Origin: an uncultured Maritimibacter sp. | GTDB lineage: Bacteria > Pseudomonadota > Alphaproteobacteria > Rhodobacterales > Rhodobacteraceae | Assembly: GCA_913063035.1 (NCBI GenBank) | Contig: CAJXYS010000035.1 | Location: 1 to 32,113 of the forward strand | Reading direction: 5' to 3' | DNA: 32,113 nucleotides | Shown: positions 8,600 to 16,881 of the stretch, one piece after another | Numbering within the stretch: position 1 is the stretch's first letter | How the letters are laid out: every line of letters starts with the position of its first letter | Translations under genes and position numbers: made by a program | Notes under the pieces: generated by a model | Told to the model about the DNA's origin: nothing | What the model saw: only the letters and a program-made list of their open reading frames with translations | Database searches by the model: none

Positions 8600-8628
8600 C
8601 GCCGCGGCCGCGGCCGGGCCGATTTCCG

Positions 8629-8652
8629 GCGGCGGGGGCTTTCCCCCGCCGC
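8629..8652 (+). terminator. Perfect GC hairpin after the AAA+ ATPase gene
   Basis: A 10-base-pair perfect stem (GCGGCGGGGG with CCCCCGCCGC) closes a CTTT loop 30 bases after the ATPase stop and 22 bases before the helicase start. No T-tract follows, so it may be an inefficient or Rho-assisted terminator, or an mRNA stabiliser. Confidence 0.4.
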
Positions 8653-8674
8653 GCGGACCGCTACTCTCGGCCCG

Positions 8675-11080
8675 ATGGCCGAGCTGCCCCCCCTCTTCGC
8701 CGACTGGTTCGCGTCCCGCGGCTGGTCCGTACATCCGCACCAGGCGGAGATGCTGGCGCGCGCCGATGCGCCGGCGCTGCTGCTCGTGGCACCGACCGGC
8801 GGCGGCAAGACCCTGGCGGGCTTCCTGCCCAGCCTGGCGGAACTGGCCGACCGCCCCCATGAGGGGCTGCACACGCTCTACATCTCGCCGCTCAAGGCGC
8901 TCGCGGCCGACATCCGGCGCAACCTGACCGCGCCCGTTGCCGAGATGGGCCTGCCGATCCGGATCGAGGACCGGTCGGGCGATACCACGCAGACCCAGCG
9001 CCGCAAGCAGCGCGCCTCCCCGCCCCATATCCTGCTGACCACGCCCGAGAGCCTCGCGCTGCTGCTGTCCTACGAGGACGCGCCGCGCATCTTCGCCGGT
9101 CTGCGCCGCGTCATCGTGGACGAGATCCATGCCCTGGCCGAATCGAAACGCGGCGACCAGCTGATGCTGGGGCTCTCGCGACTGCAGACGCTGGCGCCGG
9201 GGCTGCGCCGCGTCGGGCTCTCGGCCACGGTCGAGGATCCGGCGGCGATCGCCCGCTTCCTCGCGCGCCATCCCGATCCCTGCGAGATCCTGCGCGCGGA
9301 CCCGGGCCCCGACCCCGAGATCGCCATGCTCGAGACCGACACGCCCCCGCCCTGGGCCGGCGGCGGCGGGCGCTACGCGATCCCGGCCGTGCTGGAGGAG
9401 CTGCGCCGCCACAACACCACGCTGATCTTCCACAACACCCGCGCCCAGGCCGAGATCTTCTTCCACGCGCTCTGGCAGGCCAATTCCGACAACCTGCCCA
9501 TCGGCATCCATCACGGCTCTCTCTCGCGCGAGGCCCGCCAGAAGGTCGAGGCCGCGATGGTCGCCGGCGAATTGCGCGCGATCGTCTGCACCGGCTCGCT
9601 CGATCTCGGGATCGACTGGGGCGACGTGGACCTGGTGATCCAGGTCGGCGCGCCGAAGAACGTCAAGCGGCTGGTGCAGCGGATCGGGCGGGCCAACCAC
9701 CGCTACAACGCCCCCTCCAAGGCGCTGCTGGTCCCCGCGAACCGGTTCGAGGTGGTGGAATGCCGCGCCGCGCTGGACGCGGTGCGCGCCCATGACCTCG
9801 ACGGCGCACCCCGCGGCCCGGGCCCCCGCGACGTGCTCTGCCAGCATATCCTGATCGCCGCCTGCGCCGGCCCCTTCGCGGCGGACACGCTCTATGGCGA
9901 GATCCGCGCGGCCGGCCCCTACGCGGCCCTCTCCCGCGCAGAGTTCGACGATTGCCTCGATTTCTGCGCCACCGGGGGCTACGCGCTCCGCGCCTATGAC
10001 CGCTGGCAGCGGCTGAAGCAGGGGCCGGACGGGCTCTGGCGGCTGCGCGATCCCCGCAGCGCGCGCAACATCCGCATGAATATCGGCACCATCGTCGATT
10101 ACGAGACGGTCAAGGTCCGGCTGAAGAACCGGCGCGGCGGCGCCCCGCTCGGCGAGGTGGAGGAAGCCTTCGCCGCGTCGCTGAGCCCCGGCGACACGTT
10201 TCTCATCGGCGGCCAGGTCGTGCGCTACGAGGGGCTGCGCGAGATGGTGGTCGAAGTCAGCCGCGACCGCGGCCGCGCGCCCAGGATCGCGGTTTTCATG
10301 GGCACCAAGATGGCGACCTCGACCCTTCTGTCGGACCGGGTTCTCGGCATCCTCCAGCAACGAAGCTGGCCGGACCTGCCCGGCCACACCGCCGACTGGC
10401 TCGCGCTTCAGCGCCGCATCTCGCGGCTGCCCGCCCCGAACCGGCTGCTGATCGAGAGCTTCCGGCGCGAGGGGCGCGCGCATAGCTGCATCTACGGCTT
10501 CGCGGGGCGGAACGCGCAGCAGACGCTGGGCCTCATGCTGACCCAGCGCATGGAAGCGGCCGGTCTGCAGCCGCTCGGCTTCGTCGCCAGCGACTACGCG
10601 ACGCTGGTCTGGGGGCTCGAGCCGCTCACCGACCCGGCGCCGCTCTTTACGCGGGCGGGGCTGCGTGACGCGCTGGAGACCTGGCTGGCCTCGAACGCCG
10701 TGATGAAGCGCACCTTCCGCGCCTCGGCCATCGTCGCCGGGCTGATCGAGCGCAACATGCCCGGGCAGCGGCGCAGCGGCAAGCAGGCGACCTTTTCCTC
10801 GGACATCCTCTACGACACGCTGCGCAAATACGATCCCGACCACCTGCTCCTGCGCATCACCCGCGAGGAGGCCATGCGCGGGCTGGTGGATTTCAGCCGG
10901 CTCGAGGCGATGATCGACCGGATCGGCGACCGGATCGACCTGGTCGCGGCGCCGCATGTCACGCCGCTGGCGGCACCGCTCCTGCTCGAGGCCGGGCGCG
11001 TCCCGATCGAGGGCGCGGGCGCGGCACGGCTGATGGACGAGGAAGCCGCCCGGCTGATGGCCGAGGCCGGGCTCGGATAG
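8675..11080 (+). CDS. Ligase-associated DEXH-box helicase (Lhr-like)
   Basis: An 801-residue superfamily 2 helicase of the Lhr-core type known as the ligase-associated DNA damage response DEXH helicase. Motif I is APTGGGKT (39-46), motif II DEIH (149-152) and motif III SAT (183-185). The second RecA domain has HHGSLSREARQKVE, GSLDLGIDWGDVD and QRIGRANHR (motifs IV-VI). The C-terminal half carries the winged-helix and Lhr-specific domains expected for this length. Family members sit with an ATP-dependent ligase, an MBL-fold exonuclease and PdeM, and are thought to act in DNA damage repair. Here only PdeM follows, in the same direction. The ATG at 8675 lacks a clear ribosome binding site but gives the normal N-terminus. 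Confidence 0.93.
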   Translation: MAELPPLFADWFASRGWSVHPHQAEMLARADAPALLLVAPTGGGKTLAGFLPSLAELADRPHEGLHTLYISPLKALAADIRRNLTAPVAEMGLPIRIEDRSGDTTQTQRRKQRASPPHILLTTPESLALLLSYEDAPRIFAGLRRVIVDEIHALAESKRGDQLMLGLSRLQTLAPGLRRVGLSATVEDPAAIARFLARHPDPCEILRADPGPDPEIAMLETDTPPPWAGGGGRYAIPAVLEELRRHNTTLIFHNTRAQAEIFFHALWQANSDNLPIGIHHGSLSREARQKVEAAMVAGELRAIVCTGSLDLGIDWGDVDLVIQVGAPKNVKRLVQRIGRANHRYNAPSKALLVPANRFEVVECRAALDAVRAHDLDGAPRGPGPRDVLCQHILIAACAGPFAADTLYGEIRAAGPYAALSRAEFDDCLDFCATGGYALRAYDRWQRLKQGPDGLWRLRDPRSARNIRMNIGTIVDYETVKVRLKNRRGGAPLGEVEEAFAASLSPGDTFLIGGQVVRYEGLREMVVEVSRDRGRAPRIAVFMGTKMATSTLLSDRVLGILQQRSWPDLPGHTADWLALQRRISRLPAPNRLLIESFRREGRAHSCIYGFAGRNAQQTLGLMLTQRMEAAGLQPLGFVASDYATLVWGLEPLTDPAPLFTRAGLRDALETWLASNAVMKRTFRASAIVAGLIERNMPGQRRSGKQATFSSDILYDTLRKYDPDHLLLRITREEAMRGLVDFSRLEAMIDRIGDRIDLVAAPHVTPLAAPLLLEAGRVPIEGAGAARLMDEEAARLMAEAGLG

Positions 11081-11154
11081 GGCCGCGGCCCTCCAAGTGG
11101 CGGAAATATCCCCGCCGGAGGCATGGAATCGCCGCGCAGCGGCCCTTGCGCGGC
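11079..11154 (+). repeat. Intergenic repeat element, copy 1 (GGAAATATCC core with GC hairpins)
   Basis: Directly after the helicase stop lies a 14-base palindrome (11079-11092, AGGGCCGCGGCCCT). Next comes a core at 11093-11117 that matches copy 2 (27271-27295, - strand) at 20 of 25 positions, including CCA.GTGG.GGAAATATCC. Then a hairpin at 11131-11154 has a perfect 8-base-pair stem (GCCGCGCA/TGCGCGGC). Both copies are in the sense direction just downstream of a stop codon. From memory, similar GAGGATATTT-type elements are common at gene ends in Rhodobacterales genomes; that could not be checked here. Confidence 0.6.
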
Positions 11155-11180
11155 GGCGCCACAGGGTGTTTCTGACGGGT

Positions 11181-11834
11181 ATGCACGGGCATGACTTTCC
11201 CCTCGCGGACGCGACCCTCACGGCGCTCGGATCGGGCGCGCTGTTCTGGCGTGCCGAGTCGCTCCTTTGCGTCTCGGACCTGCATCTCGGCAAGGCCGAG
11301 CGGATCGCCCGGCGGGGCGGTGCGCTGCTGCCCCCGTTCGAGACCCGCGACACGCTCGCCCGGCTCGCCGACGACATCGCGTCGACCGATCCGGCGGTCG
11401 TGGTCTGTCTCGGCGACAGTTTCGACGATCTCGCGGCGGCCGGCGGTCTCGGCGAGGCGGAGCGGACCTGGCTGATGCAGCTCATGGCCGGCCGGCGCTG
11501 GATCTGGGTCGAGGGCAATCACGATCCGGGGCCGGTCGATCTGGGCGGCACGCACCGGGCGGAGCTGGCGCTCGGGCCGCTGGTCTTCCGCCATATCGCC
11601 CGTCCGGACGCCGCCGGCGAGGTCTCGGGCCATTATCATCCCAAGGCCCGGCTCGCCCGCCGGAGCCGGCCGGCCTTTCTCGTCGACAGCCGGCGCGTGA
11701 TCCTGCCTGCCTACGGCACCTATACCGGGGGGCTTGCCTGCCACGCCCCGCCCCTGGCCGGGCTGATGGGTCCGCAGGCGATCGCGATCCTGACGGGGGC
11801 GCCGCCGCGCGCCATGCCGATGCCGCGCCGCTAG
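11181..11834 (+). CDS. pdeM: Ligase-associated endonuclease/phosphoesterase PdeM
   Basis: A 217-residue calcineurin-like metallophosphoesterase of the PdeM family (ligase-associated DNA damage response endonuclease). The metal-binding motifs appear in order: DLHLGKAERIARRGG, GDSFDD, GNHDPG and GHYHPKARL. It is predicted to cleave phosphodiester bonds in the repair pathway shared with the upstream helicase. The frame is open back to a GTG at 11097, but that extension overlaps the repeat element and is Arg/Ala-rich. The ATG at 11181 gives the usual N-terminus (short lead into LTALGSGALFWRAESLLCVS). The TAG stop shares a CTAG with the convergent LytTR gene. Confidence 0.9.
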   Translation: MHGHDFPLADATLTALGSGALFWRAESLLCVSDLHLGKAERIARRGGALLPPFETRDTLARLADDIASTDPAVVVCLGDSFDDLAAAGGLGEAERTWLMQLMAGRRWIWVEGNHDPGPVDLGGTHRAELALGPLVFRHIARPDAAGEVSGHYHPKARLARRSRPAFLVDSRRVILPAYGTYTGGLACHAPPLAGLMGPQAIAILTGAPPRAMPMPRR

Positions 11835-12691
11835 ATGAGCCCGGCGGCGCGCACCGCCGCGCGGTACTTGCGGCTGACCGGGACATGGGCACCGGTCTTC
11901 AGCACCAGGACGTCGCGCCCGCGCTCGCGCTGATGCCGGACCACCGCCTCCGGCGCGATCCAGTGCGAGCGGTGAACGCGCAGCCCGTCAAGCCCCTCGA
12001 GCTCGTCCAGCGCATCGACGAAACGCATCAGCAGCCGTTGCCGGCCGCGGGCCGTGACCACCTCGACGTAATGGTCATCGACCGAGAGATGCAGGATGTC
12101 GCTGCCCATGTCGGCGGAAAGCCGGCGCAGCAGGCGCGGTTCTGCCGTGGAGTCTTCGGGCGCGGACGCGTCGGCCTCGGCCGCCGCGCGCCCCGCACCC
12201 GTCAGGAAATAGTGGAAGATATTCACCCAGAGCGCCACCGTGAACACGACCAGCGCGAGATACCAGACCGGCGGCATTTCGGAGATATCGAAGTCCAGCA
12301 CGACGCAATGGAACCAGTGCAGGAACCAGGTGAAGAGACCGGTGAAGACCAGCACGCGCGCCAGCGCCACGGGCCAGTAGCCGAAGCGCAGGGTGTGGCG
12401 ATCGCTCAGCACGAGAAGCGCGGTTGCAAGCAGGATCGACGCGCCGATGAAGCCGCCCCAGTAGACCAGCCGCTCGGGCAGGGCATAGGACGAATAGGTT
12501 CCGAGCGGACCGGTCAGCGCCGTCAGGAGCGTCGCCAGCGCCCAGGATCCGAGTGTCAGCGGCCGGAGCATCCGCACCAGGACCTCGATGGGAAAGCGCA
12601 CCACTTTCGCGACCACCGCTATTGGGAGAAACCTGTCTGCCAGGATCAAGTGCCGCACATCAGGTCCTGAACGGTTACGAGAACTCAACAT
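11831..12691 (-). CDS. Membrane-anchored LytTR DNA-binding regulator
   Basis: A regulator with about four membrane helices in its N-terminal two thirds (SWALATLLTALTG, YWGGFIGASILLATALLVL, ALARVLVFTGLFTWFLHWF, VWYLALVVFTVALWVNIF). It ends in a LytTR domain (about the last 95 residues) with LSVDDHYVEVVTARGRQRLLMRF, HRSHWI and PVSRKYRAAV, which match the family. LytTR domains bind direct repeats upstream of target genes; the fused membrane part suggests a signal sensed in or through the membrane. No kinase or receiver domain is fused or adjacent. The start is uncertain: ATG 12691 gives 286 residues, but the first 50 or so codons lie in unusually A+T-rich DNA, so an internal start is possible. 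It is divergent from the thioesterase gene. Confidence 0.8.
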   Translation of the reverse strand: MLSSRNRSGPDVRHLILADRFLPIAVVAKVVRFPIEVLVRMLRPLTLGSWALATLLTALTGPLGTYSSYALPERLVYWGGFIGASILLATALLVLSDRHTLRFGYWPVALARVLVFTGLFTWFLHWFHCVVLDFDISEMPPVWYLALVVFTVALWVNIFHYFLTGAGRAAAEADASAPEDSTAEPRLLRRLSADMGSDILHLSVDDHYVEVVTARGRQRLLMRFVDALDELEGLDGLRVHRSHWIAPEAVVRHQRERGRDVLVLKTGAHVPVSRKYRAAVRAAGLI

Positions 12692-12742
12692 TCGATATAC
12701 TATGCGCCTGGCCCGCTCGTTGGATAGATGAAACGTTGCCAC

Positions 12743-13174
12743 ATGGAAAACGCGACAGGCAATCACCGGTTTGAGTCAATCCGTTGCAGTTTTGACCTGC
12801 AGGCGCTGATGCGCACGCTCGGCGCCGAGATGATCGAGATCGCGTCCGGGCGCTGCCGGATCGCGGCGCCGATTCTGCCCTCGGCCACCCAGCAGCACGG
12901 ATATGCCCATGCCGGGCTGACCTTCGCCATCGGCGACAGCGCGGCCGGCTACGCGGCCCTTTCGCTGATGCCGGAAGGCAGCGAAGTCCTGACCAGCGAG
13001 ATGAAAATCCATCTCTTGGCCCCGGGGAAAGGGGATCGGCTGGTCGCCACGGGCAGCGTCGTCAAGCCCGGCCGCCGGCTGATGGTGGTGCGCGCCGATG
13101 TCGTGGCGGAGACCGGCGAGGACCGCGTGCCGGTCGCCACGCTTCTCGGAACGATGGTGCCCGTTGCCGGGTGA
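12743..13174 (+). CDS. PaaI-family hotdog-fold thioesterase
   Basis: A 143-residue single-domain hotdog protein of the PaaI/4-HBT type, probably hydrolysing acyl- or aryl-CoA thioesters in the cytoplasm. The family signature is HGYAHAGLTFAIGDSAAGYA (His, Gly and Asp of the active-site helix), followed by the long central strand region (TSEMKIHLLAP) and a dimer-forming C-terminal strand. The substrate cannot be told. ATG 12743 is preferred because residues just after it (NHRFESIRCSFDLQALMRTLGAE) match homologue N-termini as I remember them; ATG 12728 would add five residues. The gene is divergent from the LytTR regulator, which could control it, and convergent with folD1 (12 bases apart). Confidence 0.8.
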   Translation: MENATGNHRFESIRCSFDLQALMRTLGAEMIEIASGRCRIAAPILPSATQQHGYAHAGLTFAIGDSAAGYAALSLMPEGSEVLTSEMKIHLLAPGKGDRLVATGSVVKPGRRLMVVRADVVAETGEDRVPVATLLGTMVPVAG

Positions 13175-13189
13175 CGCCAATCCGCGTCA
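13172..13189. other. Small inverted repeat joining two convergent stop codons
   Basis: TGACGC and GCGTCA form a perfect 6-base-pair stem around CAATCC. One arm begins with the thioesterase TGA stop; the other ends with the folD1 stop read on the - strand. It could act as a weak bidirectional transcript end. There is no T-tract in either direction. Confidence 0.3.
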
Positions 13190-14089
13190 GGCCGTCAGCC
13201 CCTCTGGCTCGGGCAGGCCGTTGGCCCGGCAACAGGCGATCAGCGTGTTGGCCAGAAGGCAGGCGATCGTCATCGGCCCGACCCCGCCGGGCACCGGGGT
13301 GATGGCCCCGGCCACCTGTGACGCGCTTTCGAAATGAACGTCACCGACGAGCCGGTGCTTGCCCTCGCCCTTCTCGGGCGCCGGCACGCGGTTGATGCCC
13401 ACGTCGATCACCGTGGCGCCCGGCCTGATCCAGTCGCCGGTGACCATCTCGGGGCGCCCGACCGCGGCGACGAGGATATCGGCCTGCCGGCAGACGGTCT
13501 CGATCTCGCGGGTGCGGGAATGGGCGATGGTGACCGTGCAGCTGTCGCGCAGCAGGAGCTGCGCCATCGGCTTTCCGACGATGTTCGACCGCCCCACGAC
13601 CACCGCGTTCATGCCCGAGAGATCCCCGTGCTGGTCGCGCAGCATCATCAGGCAGCCAAGCGGGGTGCAGGGCACCATCGCCTTCTGCCCCGTCGCCAGC
13701 AGCCCGACATTCGAGATATGGAAGCCGTCCACGTCCTTGGCCGGGTCGATGGCATTGATGACGGCATCGGCGTTCATGTGACCGGGCAGCGGCAGCTGCA
13801 CGAGAATGCCGTGCACCGCCGGGTCGGCGTTCAGGCGCGCGACCAGGTCCAGCAACGCGGCCTCGGACGTGTCGGCGTCGAGCTTGTGCTCGAAGCTCTC
13901 CATCCCCGCCTCGACGGTCTGCTTGCCCTTGTTGCGGACATAGACCTGGCTGGCCGGGTCCTCGCCCACCAGCACGACCGCGAGGCCGGGCGTGATCCCG
14001 TGCGCGGCCTTGAGCCGGGCGACCTGTTCGCCCACGCGGGCCCGCACCTCGGCCGAGAAGGCCTTTCCATCGATGATCTTGGCGCTCAT
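13187..14089 (-). CDS. folD: Bifunctional methylene-THF dehydrogenase/cyclohydrolase FolD
   Basis: A 300-residue FolD that interconverts methylene-THF, methenyl-THF and 10-formyl-THF with NADP. All catalytic residues are present at positions identical to the E. coli enzyme: Tyr50 and Lys54 in YVRNKGK, Gln98 in GILVQLPLP, and Asp121 in KDVDGFH. The dinucleotide fold has GRSNIVGKP and the C-terminal signature is [10 protein letters not shown]. The ATG at 14089 is preceded by GGAGG. It is the last gene of an apparent operon fhs-folD2-folD1, 11 bases after the paralogue. As the only canonical FolD in the window it probably supplies cyclohydrolase activity for the Fhs product. Confidence 0.96.
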   Translation of the reverse strand: MSAKIIDGKAFSAEVRARVGEQVARLKAAHGITPGLAVVLVGEDPASQVYVRNKGKQTVEAGMESFEHKLDADTSEAALLDLVARLNADPAVHGILVQLPLPGHMNADAVINAIDPAKDVDGFHISNVGLLATGQKAMVPCTPLGCLMMLRDQHGDLSGMNAVVVGRSNIVGKPMAQLLLRDSCTVTIAHSRTREIETVCRQADILVAAVGRPEMVTGDWIRPGATVIDVGINRVPAPEKGEGKHRLVGDVHFESASQVAGAITPVPGGVGPMTIACLLANTLIACCRANGLPEPEGLTA

Positions 14090-14100
14090 GGATCCCTCCG

Positions 14101-15018
14101 TCAGGACTCTGGGGTAGCGAAGCTGTCGCGGGTTTGGGCCATCTGGAGCCGCGTCGCAAGGGTGGCGTTCTTCAGCAGCACGGCCACCGTGACCGGCCCG
14201 ACCCCGCCGGGCACCGGCGTGATCCAGCCCGCGACCTCTGCGCAGCTGTCGAAATCGGCGTCGCCCACCGTGCGCGCGCCGCCGGGCGTCTCGATCCGGT
14301 TGATCCCGATATCGATCAGCGCCGCGCCGGGCTTGATCATCTCGCCCGTGACCAGCCCCGCCCTGCCGACCGCGACGAAAACCGCGTCCGCGCCGCGGGA
14401 ATGCATCGCGACCGACCGGGTCATGTGGTGGCAGACCGTCACCGTCGCGCCCAGTCCCATCAGCAGGAAAGCGATCGGCTTGCCGACGATCTCGGAATGC
14501 CCGATCACGGTGACGTCGAGACCCTCGATCTTCAGCGGCAGGGTCTTCAGGATCTCGACCGCGGCCACCGCCGTGCAGGGGCCGAGGGCGAGATCGTTAT
14601 AAACGATGTTCCCGATCGAGGCCGGATGCATGCCCTCGACGTCCTTGAGGGGATGCACGGCCCTTTGCAGCGCCTTCACGGGAATATGCGCCGGCAGCGG
14701 GCGCTGGATGATGATCCCGTTGACCCGCGGATCGGCGTTCAGCCCGTCCAACACGTCCGCCAGCTGCTCGAGCGTGGTCCCGGCAGGGTAGTGGCGGGCC
14801 TCGAAGCCGACGCCGGCGGCGTCGGCCGCGCGCGCCTGGTTGCGGACATAGATCTCCGACGCGGCCTGGTCGCCCACGCTGATCGAGACCAGCCGCGGCG
14901 CCCAGCCGGCGTCGGCGAGCGCTGCCGCCTCGGCGGCCACGGCGGCGCGCATCCGCGCGGCGATGGACCTGCCGTCGATCGCCGCCGCGCGCCGTGCCGG
15001 GATCAGGGTCTCGACCAT
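14101..15018 (-). CDS. Divergent FolD paralogue lacking the catalytic lysine
   Basis: A 305-residue FolD-family protein that keeps the overall fold: Tyr57, Gln105 (GIIIQRPLP), GHSEIVGKP in the nucleotide site and [10 protein letters not shown] near the C-terminus. Two key positions differ. The lysine essential for cyclohydrolase chemistry (E. coli Lys54) is Gln61 in YVRNQAR, codon 14836-14838. The folate-site Asp (E. coli Asp121) is Glu128 in KDVEGMH, codon 14635-14637. The usual Arg or Ala after Gly in the nucleotide loop is His. For human MTHFD1, Lys-to-Gln at the first position is reported to remove cyclohydrolase but keep dehydrogenase activity, so this may be a monofunctional dehydrogenase. 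It has no stop or frameshift. It lies between fhs (23 bases) and folD1 (11 bases). Confidence 0.85.
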   Translation of the reverse strand: MVETLIPARRAAAIDGRSIAARMRAAVAAEAAALADAGWAPRLVSISVGDQAASEIYVRNQARAADAAGVGFEARHYPAGTTLEQLADVLDGLNADPRVNGIIIQRPLPAHIPVKALQRAVHPLKDVEGMHPASIGNIVYNDLALGPCTAVAAVEILKTLPLKIEGLDVTVIGHSEIVGKPIAFLLMGLGATVTVCHHMTRSVAMHSRGADAVFVAVGRAGLVTGEMIKPGAALIDIGINRIETPGGARTVGDADFDSCAEVAGWITPVPGGVGPVTVAVLLKNATLATRLQMAQTRDSFATPES

Positions 15019-15041
15019 CGCGCCGCCCCCGGGAACGGGCC

Positions 15042-16718
15042 TCAGAAGAGGCCCTCGACCTGGCCCAGGTCGTTGAGCCCGATCGCCTCGGCCGAGGGTA
15101 CGCGCGGCAAGCCGGGCATGGTCATGATCTCGCCGCAGATGACCACGATGAAGCCCGCACCGGCCGACAGCCGCACCTCGCGCACCGGGACGGAATGGCC
15201 GGTGGGCGCGCCACGGCGCGACGGGTCGGTGGTGAAGCTGTACTGCGTCTTGGCCATGCAGACCGGCAGCTCGCCATAGCCCGCGGCCTCCCATTCCTTG
15301 AGCTGGTTGCGCACCTTGGCGTCGGCCAGGACCTCGTCGGCGCGGTAGATGCGCTTGGCGATGGTCTCGATCTTCTCGAAGAGCGGCATGTCGTCCCGAT
15401 AGAGCGGCGAGAACTGCGAGACGCCGCTGTCGGCGATCTCGGCCACGCGCGTGGCGAGTGTCTCGGTGCCCTTGCCGCCCTCGGCCCAGTGCTTGCAGAG
15501 GATCGCCTCGGAACCCTGCGTCTCGACGTAATCCATCACCGCCTTGACCTCGGCCTCGGTGTCGCCGGCGAAATGGTTGATCGCCACGACCACCGGCACC
15601 CCGAAGCTTTTGACGTTGCCGATGTGCCGGCCCAGATTGGCGCAGCCATCCTCGACCGCCGCGACGTTCTCGGCGCCGAGATCCTCCTTGGCGACGCCGC
15701 CGTTCATCTTCATCGCGCGGACCGTGGCCACCAGCACGACGCAGTCGGGCGCGAGCCCGGCCTTGCGGCACTTGATGTTCATGAACTTCTCGGCCCCCAG
15801 GTCGGCGCCGAAACCGGCCTCGGTCACCACGTAATCGGCCAGTTTCAGCGCCGTCTGCGTCGCCACGACCGAGTTGCAGCCATGGGCGATGTTGGCGAAG
15901 GGGCCGCCATGGACGAAGGCCGGGTTGTTTTCCAGCGTCTGCACCAGGTTCGGCTGCATCGCGTCGCGCAGCAGCACCGTCATCGCGCCGTCGGCCTTGA
16001 TGTCGCGGGCGTAGATGGGCTGCTTGTCGCGGGTATAGGCCACGATGATCGCGCCCAGCCGGCGCTGCAGGTCGGCCAGATCGGTCGCGAGGCACAGGAT
16101 CGCCATGACCTCGGAGGCCACGGTGATGTCGAAGCCGGTCTGGCGCGGGAAGCCGTTGGCCACGCCCCCGAGCGAGGTCACGATGTCGCGCAGCGCGCGG
16201 TCGTTCATGTCCATCACCCGGCGCCAGGCGACCCGGCGTTCGTCGATGCCGAGCTCGTTGCCCCAGTAGATGTGGTTGTCGATCATCGCCGAGAGCAGGT
16301 TATGCGCGGCCGTGATCGCGTGGAAGTCGCCGGTGAAATGGAGGTTCATCTCCTCCATCGGGACGACCTGGGCATAGCCGCCCCCGGCCGCGCCGCCCTT
16401 CATGCCGAAGCACGGGCCGAGCGAGGCCTCGCGGATGCAGATCGCGGCTTTCTTGCCGATTCGGTTCAGCCCGTCGCCGAGCCCCACGGTGGTGGTGGTC
16501 TTGCCTTCGCCGGCCGGGGTCGGGTTGATGGCGGTGACCAGGATCAGCTTGCCGTCGGGGCGATCCTTCACGCTGTCGATGAAGTCGGCCGAGACCTTGG
16601 CCTTGTCATGGCCGAAGGGCAGCAGGTGATCGCCGGGAATGCCCAGCGTCTGGCCGATCTCCTGGATCGGCTTCTTCGTCGCCTCGCGTGCGATCTCGAT
16701 ATCGGTCTTGTGCGCCAT
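15042..16718 (-). CDS. fhs: Formate-tetrahydrofolate ligase
   Basis: A 558-residue 10-formyl-THF synthetase: ATP-dependent ligation of formate to tetrahydrofolate in the cytoplasm. The length is normal. Diagnostic segments are [23 protein letters not shown] (P-loop-like ATP site), [35 protein letters not shown] and KHWAEGG, with [19 protein letters not shown] near the C-terminus. The ATG at 16718 has AAGGGGAC upstream. The frame extends 31 codons further, but that stretch is Arg/Pro-rich and unlike the family. It is first in the C1 operon. In marine Rhodobacterales such genes process formate or methyl groups from methylated compounds; that context is general knowledge, not shown here. Confidence 0.97.
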   Translation of the reverse strand: MAHKTDIEIAREATKKPIQEIGQTLGIPGDHLLPFGHDKAKVSADFIDSVKDRPDGKLILVTAINPTPAGEGKTTTTVGLGDGLNRIGKKAAICIREASLGPCFGMKGGAAGGGYAQVVPMEEMNLHFTGDFHAITAAHNLLSAMIDNHIYWGNELGIDERRVAWRRVMDMNDRALRDIVTSLGGVANGFPRQTGFDITVASEVMAILCLATDLADLQRRLGAIIVAYTRDKQPIYARDIKADGAMTVLLRDAMQPNLVQTLENNPAFVHGGPFANIAHGCNSVVATQTALKLADYVVTEAGFGADLGAEKFMNIKCRKAGLAPDCVVLVATVRAMKMNGGVAKEDLGAENVAAVEDGCANLGRHIGNVKSFGVPVVVAINHFAGDTEAEVKAVMDYVETQGSEAILCKHWAEGGKGTETLATRVAEIADSGVSQFSPLYRDDMPLFEKIETIAKRIYRADEVLADAKVRNQLKEWEAAGYGELPVCMAKTQYSFTTDPSRRGAPTGHSVPVREVRLSAGAGFIVVICGEIMTMPGLPRVPSAEAIGLNDLGQVEGLF

Positions 16719-16845
16719 GACTGTCCCCTTGCGCTCGGATGTCGGTGATCCGGGTTCCACTGGCCTGATAGCCGCGAAGCACGGGGGCCGACAGCGGCGT
16801 TTCCGACACATTTGGATCGGGAACCGTCGAAATGTCGCAGCGGTG

Positions 16846-16861
16846 GTTTCCCATGGGAAAC
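16846..16861. promoter_or_regulatory. Perfect 16-base palindrome upstream of the fhs operon
   Basis: GTTTCCCATGGGAAAC is a perfect palindrome in the 163-base gap between the MOSC gene stop (16882) and the fhs start (16718). It is 128 bases ahead of fhs, has no T-tract and is less G+C-rich than terminators here, so it looks more like a dimeric operator than a terminator. I do not recognise the cognate regulator. The rest of the gap holds two direct TGTCGG copies on the - strand, 16 bases apart. Confidence 0.45.
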
Positions 16862-16881
16862 GGCGCGGCGCGCGCGGCGGG

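Noticed and set aside
8396-11518. Antisense open frame of over 1,000 codons over the helicase gene
   Set aside because: Shadow of the helicase, which has all its motifs in the sense frame.
12669-12684. GAAC-N8-GAAC direct repeat, considered as a LexA box
   Set aside because: Spacing is eight rather than seven and it lies near genes with no known SOS link.
14101-15018. FolD2 as a pseudogene
   Set aside because: The frame is uninterrupted, the length normal, start and spacing good, and most of the fold is conserved; only selected catalytic positions changed.
16719-16881. Riboswitch (THF or glycine type) ahead of fhs
   Set aside because: No recognisable aptamer core or anti-terminator; only a short palindrome and two short direct repeats.
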